Below are positions 1-6,063 of a stretch of DNA of 6,182 bases, piece after piece. The notes beneath the pieces are model-generated. The model worked only from the letters and a program-made list of their open reading frames with translations. It had not been told where the DNA came from and searched no databases. The stretch is from Candidatus Dadabacteria bacterium RIFCSPHIGHO2_12_FULL_53_21 (GTDB taxonomy: Bacteria > Desulfobacterota_D > UBA1144 > Nemesobacterales > UBA2774). The position numbers and the translations under genes are program-made. The stretch's first letter is position 1. Every line of letters begins with the position of its first letter. The DNA is taken from the NCBI GenBank assembly GCA_001775255.1, contig MFCJ01000109.1:735-6916 (forward strand), in the 5' to 3' direction.

Positions 1-541
1 GGTTCCTCTCGACTATCAACGGGTGGGTCTTGAATATGGAGAGCAGCTCTTTCGAGCTTATGCGCTCGATGTTGTACTGGATCATCATCGTGACCGGCTT
101 TTCGAGACAGATTTTATTCAACCGGGCTTTCATCCAAAGCCTCTCGGAATTCGTGAGGAAGAAAAAGGGGTCTCTGTCCAGCACCATCAATACGCGCACC
201 GTATTTTTCCCTTTCCCGGCTATCCTGTCGAGCCCCTTATCTATGAGCGCAATTATATCGTCCGCTCTTTGGGGCTCCTTCGAGCGGCCGCCGATCAGCA
301 GCTCTTCGAATGCCCGCGCTTTCGTGCTCCCGTGATGTGCGATCCCGTGCCCTTCGAGCCTCTTCACGAGCTCGGGAGGGGCGTGGCGGTCGGATATGTA
401 AACGCATGGGCTTCCGGATTTGATGCCGTGGATGAAATAGTTCGCGGCTATCTCATAGCATTCCGAATCGTTTTCGTAGAGGTGGCAGATCTGTTCGTGC
501 TCGCCGAAGGATTTAAGAAAGGTGAATACTGAATTTTCCAT
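1..541 (-). CDS. MEDS-domain sensory protein, 3' end cut by window edge
   Basis: An open frame of 180 codons runs on the minus strand from an ATG at 541-539 to the left edge without a stop. The N-terminus, around residues 15-25 (HEQICHLYEND), and the motif near residues 172-174 (THP) match the pattern of the MEDS domain (methanogen/methylotroph DcmR sensory domain). In known proteins this domain senses or relays small-molecule signals, either alone or fused to a kinase or DNA-binding domain. The visible part covers almost the whole expected domain, so the protein may end soon after the edge or carry another domain. The start lies 4 nt after the stop of the upstream response regulator. A GAGGAA ribosome site (557-552) sits inside that gene's last codons, which suggests translational coupling in one operon. 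The ligand is unknown. The family call is from remembered motifs, not a profile search. Confidence 0.72.
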   Translation of the reverse strand, partial: MENSVFTFLKSFGEHEQICHLYENDSECYEIAANYFIHGIKSGSPCVYISDRHAPPELVKRLEGHGIAHHGSTKARAFEELLIGGRSKEPQRADDIIALIDKGLDRIAGKGKNTVRVLMVLDRDPFFFLTNSERLWMKARLNKICLEKPVTMMIQYNIERISSKELLSIFKTHPLIVERN

Positions 542-545
542 ACAT

Positions 546-1088
546 CTATAATTCCTCTATCGTCTCCTTGATTATGAGCGCCGCGTTCCTGATTGACTCG
601 ATACGCCTGAGCGTCTCGGCGTTGTGCTTCGATGTGCCGTCTTCGAGGAACACCTCGGCGCTCCCTATGATCGCGGCAAGCGCGTTCTCGGTCTCCTCCA
701 CGAGCCTCCTCTCGATACGGTGCTTGTGGATCGCGATTTCGATCGAGGTGAACAGATCCGTTTCCTCGAAAGGCTTCAGTATGTAGCCGTAGGGCTTGGC
801 CGTTTTAGCCCGGTGGATTGTTTTTTCATTGGAATAAGCGGTGAGAAAAATAACCGGGGTGTTATACCGCTTCCTTATAATTTCGGCGGCGCTTATACCG
901 TCGATCTCCCCTTCGAGCATTATATCCATCAAGGCTATATCCGGCCTGAACGCCGCGGCATGCTCGACGGTGTCTTCACCCGACGATACGATGCCTGTCA
1001 CGGTATACCCGAGACTCAGAAGCGAGTCTTCGATATGTTTGGCGACTATAATCTCGTCCTCGACTATCAATACTTTTATTTTTTCCAT
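546..1088 (-). CDS. Response regulator, receiver domain plus HisKA-like C-terminal hairpin
   Basis: This 180-residue protein is a CheY-like receiver (about residues 3-122) with all key residues: acidic pair E10/D11, phosphoacceptor D55 in the ALMDIML strand, T83, and K105 followed by P106. It should accept phosphate from the histidine kinase encoded 22 nt upstream; receivers of this style are commonly paired with HisKA_2 kinases. There is no DNA-binding or enzymatic output domain. Residues about 127-180 form a charged helical segment with ENALAAIIGSAE, which resembles the dimerisation helix of HisKA kinases, but E131 occupies the position expected for the phosphorylated histidine. The output is therefore probably protein-protein contact. 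The ATG at 1088 has an AGGGA site just upstream. The stop is 4 nt before the MEDS gene. Receiver assignment is secure; the tail assignment is tentative. Confidence 0.93.
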   Translation of the reverse strand: MEKIKVLIVEDEIIVAKHIEDSLLSLGYTVTGIVSSGEDTVEHAAAFRPDIALMDIMLEGEIDGISAAEIIRKRYNTPVIFLTAYSNEKTIHRAKTAKPYGYILKPFEETDLFTSIEIAIHKHRIERRLVEETENALAAIIGSAEVFLEDGTSKHNAETLRRIESIRNAALIIKETIEEL

Positions 1089-1110
1089 TTTCCCTGTCCC
1101 GTCGTTTTTT

Positions 1111-3201
1111 CTAAGCCTTGAATTCGAGCCTGAATTCCGTAACGTCGCCGCTCGACATCGTGATTGCGCCTTTTAACTGCTTCGATAGCGACGATACCAG
1201 CTCCAGGCCCAGGGTCGTGCTGCTGCTTATGTCGAAGTCTTCTGGTAATTTAATCCCGTCATTGCTAACGCTGAGCGTGTATTTATCGTGGGTCTTCCTG
1301 AATTCGATTTTTATCTCGCCGTTCATTCTGCCGTCGAATCCGTGCTTTATCGCATTAGACACGAGCTCGTTCACTACGAGCCCGAGCGGGATCGAGGTAT
1401 TGATATCGAGGTAAATCTGCTCGGAATCGATTACCACCCTGATATGGTCGCTCCCCATACCGTAGGAACGCAGCAGGTGGTTAGTCATATTCCTCATGTG
1501 CGCCCTGAAATCTATCCGGGACAGGTCCTTCGAACGGTAGAGCTGCTCGTGGAGGGTGGCGATAGACCTTATGCGGTTGTTGCACTCGACAAAAGAGGCG
1601 AGGGCTTTTTCGTCTTTCAGTTTCCGGGACTGGAGATTGAGCAGACTCGATATGATCTGGAGGTTGTTCTTCACCCTGTGATGGATTTCCTTAAGCAGGA
1701 CGTCCTTTTCGGCTAGCGACAGTTTTAATTCGTTCTCGACGTATCTCCTCTCCAGAATCTCCTTGATAAGGAGTGTATTGGACTTCTGGAGCTCCGAAGT
1801 ACGCTCCCTGACCCTCCCTTCGAGCTCGTCTCTAGTCTTACGCAAGGCCTCTTCCGATTTCCTGAGCGCCTCCGTTTTCCTGGCGTTGTTGATAGCAGTC
1901 TCAAGCTGGCGGACCACTGAGTCCAGCAATTTCATATGGTCTTTATTGAATGCGTGCTTCCTGAACGAATGAATGTGGATACACCCGACAGTATCGTCTT
2001 CCAGCTTGATCGGCATCGAAATGTAGCTTCTAGCGCCGTATTCCCTCCCGGCTTTGCCCAGGTGCGGGTCCATATCGCCGTCGGATACAAACCTCGGTTT
2101 GCCATCTATTATTGTTTTCCATGTAGCTCCAACGGGGTAGGGTATCCGCTTTACACGATCAATAAAACTGTCCGGGTGCCCGCGCTGAGCCCGTAGAACG
2201 GCGTGAGGGTTTTGTTCTTTCGCGTCCGTGTTTTCTATCATATAAATCATTACACGCTGGGCTTCCCCGACCTCGCTGTAAATTGCCTCAACGGCATTTT
2301 CAAACACTTCGGAAACTTCGAGAGACTGATGCACGGACCTCGTTACTGCGTTTATTACCTTTTCAAACCGGTTCTTCCTCCTGAGTTTTACGTTATTTTC
2401 CCTGAGCGCCTCTCGCGATTTTTTAAGGGCTTCCGCCCTCCTCGCATTATTTATTGCCGCTTCAATCGATAAAGCGACGATTTCGAGCAGGTCGAGCTCT
2501 TCCTGATCGAATGCGTCTTTCCTGACGGAATTTATATTGATACACCCTGTTGCCCTCCCGGAAAACCTGATCGGCATCGAAACGTAGGACTTCGTTCCCA
2601 ATTCCCTGCCCATATGACCTATGATAGTGTCACAGTCGACGTCGGGACAGTAAGTCGGTTTGGATTCCAGAATTGTTTTCCATGTAAATCCCTTCGGGTA
2701 TGGGATCGCGGCGAGCTTCTTCATCAAGTCATCGGGATATCCCCTGTAGGATTTCAGTACCGCCCTGTCACCTTCGACCATGTAGATCGAGACATTCTGA
2801 GCGCCCTCTATATGCTTGCTCATGACATCGACCGCGCTGTCCATTACGTCGTCAAGGTCGAGTGAGCTATGGACTTTCTGTGTAACGATTCTGACCGTAT
2901 TTCCATACCCGCCGACTTTCCCGTGATTATCGTTCCGATCGAGCTTGAGCGGTTGTCCCGGCTGACCCGGTCCTTCCCGCTTCTCGCGGCAGCCGCTGCC
3001 GCAGCCCGAGTCCGCTCCCCGTTTGATATTCGAAGTGTCGGTCTCGTCAGTACGAAACGAATCCGATATCTCAGAACCCCGGTTTGACGGGGCATTTTCA
3101 ATCCCCGATGATTTTTTCAACGAACCCTCTATTTCCCCGAGAGCCATGCTGCCCGACCTTTTATCGGGTTTAACCGCATTTTTTACGTAAGAGTCTTTCA
3201 C
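1111..3201 (-). CDS. Soluble sensor histidine kinase: GAF-GAF-HisKA_2-HATPase_c
   Basis: A 696-residue cytoplasmic kinase with no membrane segment. Residues 1-95 are low-complexity and polar. Two homologous GAF-type sensor domains follow (about 100-255 and 278-440), each with an IPYP-x-G-x-TWKTI segment, a SY[VI]SMPI segment and a GCI[NH]I strand. A coiled coil spans about 440-500. The HisKA_2 core is EIHHRVKNNLQ, with H508 (or H507) the likely phosphorylated histidine. The HATPase_c domain has the N box NELVSNAIKH (611-620), NDG at 647-649 as G1, and TLGLELV (663-669) as G2. It should autophosphorylate on a cytoplasmic cue and signal to the receiver protein encoded 22 nt downstream. The start is GTG, with an in-frame TAG immediately upstream, so no earlier start exists; ATG at codon 19 is an alternative. 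The GAF ligand cannot be told from sequence. Confidence 0.95.
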   Translation of the reverse strand: MKDSYVKNAVKPDKRSGSMALGEIEGSLKKSSGIENAPSNRGSEISDSFRTDETDTSNIKRGADSGCGSGCREKREGPGQPGQPLKLDRNDNHGKVGGYGNTVRIVTQKVHSSLDLDDVMDSAVDVMSKHIEGAQNVSIYMVEGDRAVLKSYRGYPDDLMKKLAAIPYPKGFTWKTILESKPTYCPDVDCDTIIGHMGRELGTKSYVSMPIRFSGRATGCININSVRKDAFDQEELDLLEIVALSIEAAINNARRAEALKKSREALRENNVKLRRKNRFEKVINAVTRSVHQSLEVSEVFENAVEAIYSEVGEAQRVMIYMIENTDAKEQNPHAVLRAQRGHPDSFIDRVKRIPYPVGATWKTIIDGKPRFVSDGDMDPHLGKAGREYGARSYISMPIKLEDDTVGCIHIHSFRKHAFNKDHMKLLDSVVRQLETAINNARKTEALRKSEEALRKTRDELEGRVRERTSELQKSNTLLIKEILERRYVENELKLSLAEKDVLLKEIHHRVKNNLQIISSLLNLQSRKLKDEKALASFVECNNRIRSIATLHEQLYRSKDLSRIDFRAHMRNMTNHLLRSYGMGSDHIRVVIDSEQIYLDINTSIPLGLVVNELVSNAIKHGFDGRMNGEIKIEFRKTHDKYTLSVSNDGIKLPEDFDISSSTTLGLELVSSLSKQLKGAITMSSGDVTEFRLEFKA

Positions 3202-3212
3202 CTAGGTTACTA

Positions 3213-3221
3213 CCCCCCTCC
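3213..3221 (-). promoter_or_regulatory. G-rich ribosome binding site of the kinase gene
   Basis: The minus strand reads GGAGGGGGG here. The GGAGG core lies about 15 nt from the GTG start and the trailing G run about 11 nt, slightly long but usable. Together with the in-frame stop directly before the GTG, it supports GTG at 3201, though internal initiation at codon 19 is not excluded. Confidence 0.5.
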
Positions 3222-3264
3222 GTCTCAGCCGTTCAGCAAGGCAGGGTGATGCCGTTCCAATAAT

Positions 3265-3294
3265 TTTATAGTCTATCACAACATAAACTTTCAA
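3265..3294 (-). promoter_or_regulatory. Sigma70-like promoter for the kinase operon
   Basis: On the minus strand TTGAAA (3294-3289) and TATAAA (3270-3265) are separated by 18 nt. Each differs from the consensus by one base. Transcription would start near 3258, giving a leader of about 57 nt before the GTG start. A GGTGA/TCACC half-site (3245-3249) lies just downstream of the predicted start point. Confidence 0.55.
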
Positions 3295-3391
3295 TTCCAG
3301 TTTTTTCTAAATTGAATTAATTAACTGCGCCGGACAATTAAATTGCGTATCCATCACGGATCATTACATTTAGCATACGAAAAATACATAG

Positions 3392-3419
3392 TCACCCTAT
3401 TTAAAATACGGTGATCACC
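3392..3419. promoter_or_regulatory. Putative operator: 23-bp inverted repeat plus overlapping palindrome
   Basis: TCACCCTATTT (3392-3402) and AAATACGGTGA (3404-3414) form an inverted repeat around a single A, matching at 10 of 11 positions. The right arm overlaps a perfect 10-bp palindrome, GGTGATCACC (3410-3419). The element ends 3 nt before the -35 box of the plus-strand promoter, a position typical of activator or autoregulator sites. A natural candidate to bind it is the LuxR-type protein encoded next door, but that is inference. Confidence 0.55.
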
Positions 3420-3422
3420 CGA

Positions 3423-3451
3423 TTGCAATAACAATCCCGATTCGATATAAA
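3423..3451 (+). promoter_or_regulatory. Sigma70-like promoter for the LuxR-type regulator
   Basis: TTGCAA (3423-3428) and TATAAA (3446-3451) are separated by exactly 17 nt. Transcription would start near 3458, giving a leader of roughly 55 nt before the preferred start codon. The -35 box also overlaps a short GATTG/CAATC inverted repeat (3421-3425 and 3432-3436). Confidence 0.6.
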
Positions 3452-3502
3452 TAATTTTATCTAATATTGATTAGTATTATTAACTAATGGTCTTTCTGAA
3501 TG

Positions 3503-3508
3503 AGGGGG
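3503..3508 (+). promoter_or_regulatory. Ribosome binding site deciding the regulator's start
   Basis: AGGGGG lies 5 nt before the ATG at 3514. The in-frame ATG nine codons earlier (3487) has only AT-rich sequence upstream and no Shine-Dalgarno match, so 3514 is preferred. Confidence 0.7.
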
Positions 3509-3513
3509 ATAAT

Positions 3514-4218
3514 ATGGGTACGTTATATACGGACAATGGCGCCGATCTCGATGGCTATGGTTACCGCGATCAAGGAGTATTAAAAGTCCTCCTATACAGC
3601 TCGCATCCTCTCGTGATAAAAGGGATTAAGGGAATGCTTGCAGATGCGCCCGGCATCGATCTGGTCGGTCATGCGGCCAACTGGATCGAGGCTATGCTGA
3701 GAATACACGAATTGGAGCCTTCGCTTCTCATAGTAAACGACGACGGGACCGGGAACGGCTCGTCAAATATTCCGGAAACAATGTCCCCCGTAATCAGCGA
3801 ATTCCCGGGACTGAACTGCCTCGTGATAATGGGCACCCACGACCACGTAAAAGAGCTCGCCGCACTAAAGCTCGGGATCAAAGGCGTATTGATAGAAAAT
3901 TCCGAGAGCGATACGCTCCGTCAATGTATACGGTGCATCTCCAGCGGAGGGCTCTGGTTCAGGAGGGCTGTCCTCGAAAAGTTCATCAGTGAACAGCTTT
4001 TCTTTTACAGATTAAAGGAGAGCGCAAAACAGGAGTTCATTCCGCCAACATTTACGAGACGAGAGCTCGAGATCATTCAGATGGCGGGGAAGGGGGTCAA
4101 GAACAGGGAAATAGGCCGGAACCTCTTCATCAGCGAAAAAACCGTGAAACACCACCTATCTAAAATCTTTAAGAAACTCCAGATCAGGAAAAGGACGGAT
4201 TTGAGAATGTATTTATAA
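3514..4218 (+). CDS. Atypical LuxR/NarL-family regulator with a degenerate receiver
   Basis: A 234-residue two-domain protein. Residues about 22-150 have the receiver fold pattern (VLLYSSHPLVIKGIKGML at the start, GIKGVLI near the end). The C-terminal 56 residues are a LuxR-type helix-turn-helix (FTRRELEIIQMAGKGVKNREIG, then SEKTVKHHLSKIFKKL as the recognition helix), which binds DNA. All canonical receiver residues are replaced: the acidic pair is S29/S30, the phosphoacceptor position is N75, the Thr/Ser position is G107 and the lysine is E128. Phosphorylation by the neighbouring kinase is therefore unlikely; ligand binding or partner contact may control it. It is transcribed divergently from the kinase operon, and the shared spacer holds a candidate operator. 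An alternative upstream start at 3487 would add nine residues. Confidence 0.93.
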   Translation: MGTLYTDNGADLDGYGYRDQGVLKVLLYSSHPLVIKGIKGMLADAPGIDLVGHAANWIEAMLRIHELEPSLLIVNDDGTGNGSSNIPETMSPVISEFPGLNCLVIMGTHDHVKELAALKLGIKGVLIENSESDTLRQCIRCISSGGLWFRRAVLEKFISEQLFFYRLKESAKQEFIPPTFTRRELEIIQMAGKGVKNREIGRNLFISEKTVKHHLSKIFKKLQIRKRTDLRMYL

Positions 4219-4261
4219 GACAGTCTCAAGTCTGATATCCTGTAATAAATCTCCCCAATAT

Positions 4262-4289
4262 TTGTTAAAAACGCTATCACTCCTATATT
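4262..4289 (+). promoter_or_regulatory. Possible promoter for the lipoprotein gene
   Basis: TTGTTA (4262-4267) and TATATT (4284-4289) are 16 nt apart, an acceptable sigma70-like pair in an AT-rich spacer. No convincing intrinsic terminator follows the upstream regulator gene, so read-through from it is also possible. Confidence 0.4.
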
Positions 4290-4357
4290 TTATTTACAAT
4301 CGGCACTAAACTTAGCGTGACAATCCGGAAATTCCGCTTTCAAGGGAGGGAGGCGAG

Positions 4358-5242
4358 ATGCGCTTCAATAAACTTATCTGTATATCCATAATAGTCGGAC
4401 TTGCGTCGGGATGCGTGAACTATCAGGCCGTTGAGGACTTCGGGACGGGGACGGGACAATTCGCGGGCTCGTATAATTCGGTTTTTACCGGGAGCTACGA
4501 TACGTGTCTCGCGACCGCGGAGATCAGGAACATAATTTTGGAGCTCGGTCAGACGCCTGCTTCTTCGCCGATGACACAGTACACGAGCGACAAGGAGAAG
4601 TGCGCGCCGTATAAATCCGAGGCCGGGGCGTTTAATCAAACATCCCTCGCGCTTCTTGATTACAGCCGGGCGCTAAACCTCGTAGTAAAGAGATCGGAGC
4701 TTAAGGGCGCGTTCGAGAACGTACAGTTCGTCCCGCAGTTCTCGGGTGTGGATGAAAATATCACAGAGACCGTTACGGAGCTCAGAGGTCACGAGAAGGA
4801 CGTCGTCACGGTCAACCAATGGAAGGACTACTTCACTTCATTCTACGTGCAGAAATCCCCGCAGGAAGTGATCGTGGAGAACGAGCCTCGGCTCGAAGCG
4901 ACGTTCGCATTGCTGGATGCGTTCTCGGATATCTATCAGTCGCAGATCGACGACTACGAAAGGAACATCAAGCTCCTCGATACCCTCCTCAAAGACAGCG
5001 AAAGCAGGGACGCGCTCAAGAGGTCGTTCGTCATAGACAGGAGCAAGGAGCTCGACAGGCGTCGGGCCATGCTCGACAACTACGACCAGGCGCTCGATGC
5101 GGTCAAGGAATCTTACAAGGGCATATTCGAGCGGTCGGAGCTTTCGGACCCGCACTACAACGATCCGATATTTCAGGAAGACATGAAAGAGTTCCTCATA
5201 AAGATTACGAACCTGGTGCAGCAGTCGAAGATAATATCGTAA
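4358..5242 (+). CDS. Putative lipoprotein of unknown function
   Basis: The 294-residue product begins with a short basic segment, a hydrophobic stretch (residues 6-16) and ASGC ending at C19, which fits a lipobox. Signal peptidase II would cleave before C19 and lipid would anchor the protein; V20 after the cysteine, rather than Asp, favours the outer membrane under the enterobacterial rule. The mature chain is mostly polar and predicted helical, with charged heptad-like stretches at about 180-265. C50 and C82 are the only other mature-region cysteines noted and could form a disulfide. I recognise no family or catalytic motif. The start is well supported by AAGGGAGGGAGG (4342-4353), with a GGAGG core 8 nt from the ATG. 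It converges on the octanoyltransferase gene, with 68 bp between stops. Confidence 0.88.
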   Translation: MRFNKLICISIIVGLASGCVNYQAVEDFGTGTGQFAGSYNSVFTGSYDTCLATAEIRNIILELGQTPASSPMTQYTSDKEKCAPYKSEAGAFNQTSLALLDYSRALNLVVKRSELKGAFENVQFVPQFSGVDENITETVTELRGHEKDVVTVNQWKDYFTSFYVQKSPQEVIVENEPRLEATFALLDAFSDIYQSQIDDYERNIKLLDTLLKDSESRDALKRSFVIDRSKELDRRRAMLDNYDQALDAVKESYKGIFERSELSDPHYNDPIFQEDMKEFLIKITNLVQQSKIIS

Positions 5243-5253
5243 GGGTGGGAACG

Positions 5254-5286
5254 GCGCACCGGAAGCGCACCGGAAGCGCACCGGAA
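5254..5286. repeat. Three perfect 11-bp tandem repeats (GCGCACCGGAA)
   Basis: Three identical copies of GCGCACCGGAA lie head to tail at 5254-5264, 5265-5275 and 5276-5286. A partial copy, CACCGGAA, follows at 5301-5308. The array sits in the 68-bp spacer between the convergent stops of the lipoprotein and octanoyltransferase genes, so copy number changes would not alter either protein. The CCGG cores can pair with one another weakly, but no T-tract makes this a recognisable terminator. Confidence 0.9.
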
Positions 5287-5310
5287 GTACGCCAGGGGAT
5301 CACCGGAATT

Positions 5311-6063
5311 CTATGCTGTGAGATCGGATTCGTCCTCGAGCCTTTTCTCGATTTCGAGGAGAAGGTCGAAGTCCGGGCTTTCCTCGGAAGTGTTACTGTA
5401 TAATATCGTTGTTTTAGTGTGGGTTATATTGAATACATGAGAAAATGCTTTAATTATGCTCTCCTCCGCCTCCGGCATATCGATTTCTTCATTTTTCGCG
5501 AGCCACCTCTGAATAGATGTCATTTTTACGTTCTCTATGCCGCAGGGCACTATCATGTCGAAGTAGGAGAGGTCGGTATTCACGTTGAGCGCGAATCCGT
5601 GGTACGTGACCCATCTCCTTACGCCCACTCCGATAGACGCTATCTTATGCCACTTCGTCCACACGCCTGTAATGCCCTTGATCCTCCTTCCGCGGATGCC
5701 GAAATCCCCGAGTGAGACTATAATCGTCTCCTCCAGGTTCCTCAGATATTTATGTACATCCCTGCCCATGCCGTTCAGGTCCATAATCGGATACCCGACG
5801 AGCTGACCGGGGCCGTGGTACGTGATGTCCCCGCCCCTGCTTATAACCTCGAAATGGATGCCGGCCTTGCTCAGGTAGTTCTTCGCCGCAAGGAGGTTAC
5901 CCATATTGCCGCGGCGGCCGATTGTGAACGTAGGGGGGTGCTCCAGGAGGAGAAGTGTGTCGCCGATCTCACCGTTCGTCCTCATTTCAAGGAGCCTTAG
6001 CTGAATTTCGAGGGCCTTCCGGTATGGGACCTTTCCGAGCTTGTATACCTTAAAGGTGTTCAT
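5311..6063 (-). CDS. lipB: Lipoyl(octanoyl) transferase LipB
   Basis: LipB transfers octanoate from octanoyl-ACP to the conserved lysine of lipoyl domains in the cytoplasm, the first step of endogenous lipoate synthesis before LipA adds sulfur. The 250-residue protein carries the family signature RGGDITYHGPGQLVGYPI (76-93, with H83), the active-site lysine K140 in KIASIGV, HGFALNVN (155-162) and the catalytic cysteine C174 in VPCGI. About 40 residues after the core form a C-terminal extension. The start at 6063 gives the usual N-terminal length before the conserved PYRKAL segment. No Shine-Dalgarno site precedes it; instead a TATAAT box sits 6 nt upstream, suggesting a leaderless transcript. 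No lipA is visible in the window. Confidence 0.97.
   Translation of the reverse strand: MNTFKVYKLGKVPYRKALEIQLRLLEMRTNGEIGDTLLLLEHPPTFTIGRRGNMGNLLAAKNYLSKAGIHFEVISRGGDITYHGPGQLVGYPIMDLNGMGRDVHKYLRNLEETIIVSLGDFGIRGRRIKGITGVWTKWHKIASIGVGVRRWVTYHGFALNVNTDLSYFDMIVPCGIENVKMTSIQRWLAKNEEIDMPEAEESIIKAFSHVFNITHTKTTILYSNTSEESPDFDLLLEIEKRLEDESDLTA

Noticed and set aside
23..532. Plus-strand open frame of 169 codons at the left edge
   Set aside because: It lies opposite the MEDS frame, has no ribosome site, and its composition (many Arg, Pro, Phe, Tyr) is typical of an antisense shadow of a G+C-balanced gene.
624..1121. Plus-strand open frame of 165 codons
   Set aside because: It is antisense to the response regulator, which has all canonical receiver residues; the plus-strand product has no recognisable domain.
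3317..3345. AT-rich palindromes TTAATTAA and CAATT-A-AATTG in the divergent spacer
   Set aside because: Short palindromes are expected in sequence this AT-rich; they do not share the TCACC half-site and have no promoter-linked position as clear as the 3392-3419 element.
3487..3513. Upstream ATG as start of the LuxR-type regulator
   Set aside because: No Shine-Dalgarno sequence precedes it, whereas AGGGGG is 5 nt before the in-frame ATG at 3514.
4219..4240. Possible terminator hairpin after the regulator gene (AGAC...GTCT)
   Set aside because: The stem is only about 4 bp and no T-tract follows, so it does not meet the pattern of an intrinsic terminator.
4326..4336. Small palindrome CGGAAATTCCG before the lipoprotein ribosome site
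   Set aside because: An 11-bp palindrome could arise by chance and nothing else supports a regulatory role; noted only as a possible leader element.
4819..5403. Overlapping plus-strand frame of 194 codons running past the lipoprotein stop and into lipB
   Set aside because: It is Arg/Gly/Gln/Ala-rich shadow sequence in an alternative frame of the lipoprotein gene and lacks a start site with a ribosome signal; I considered a frameshift, but the lipoprotein frame is intact and well supported.
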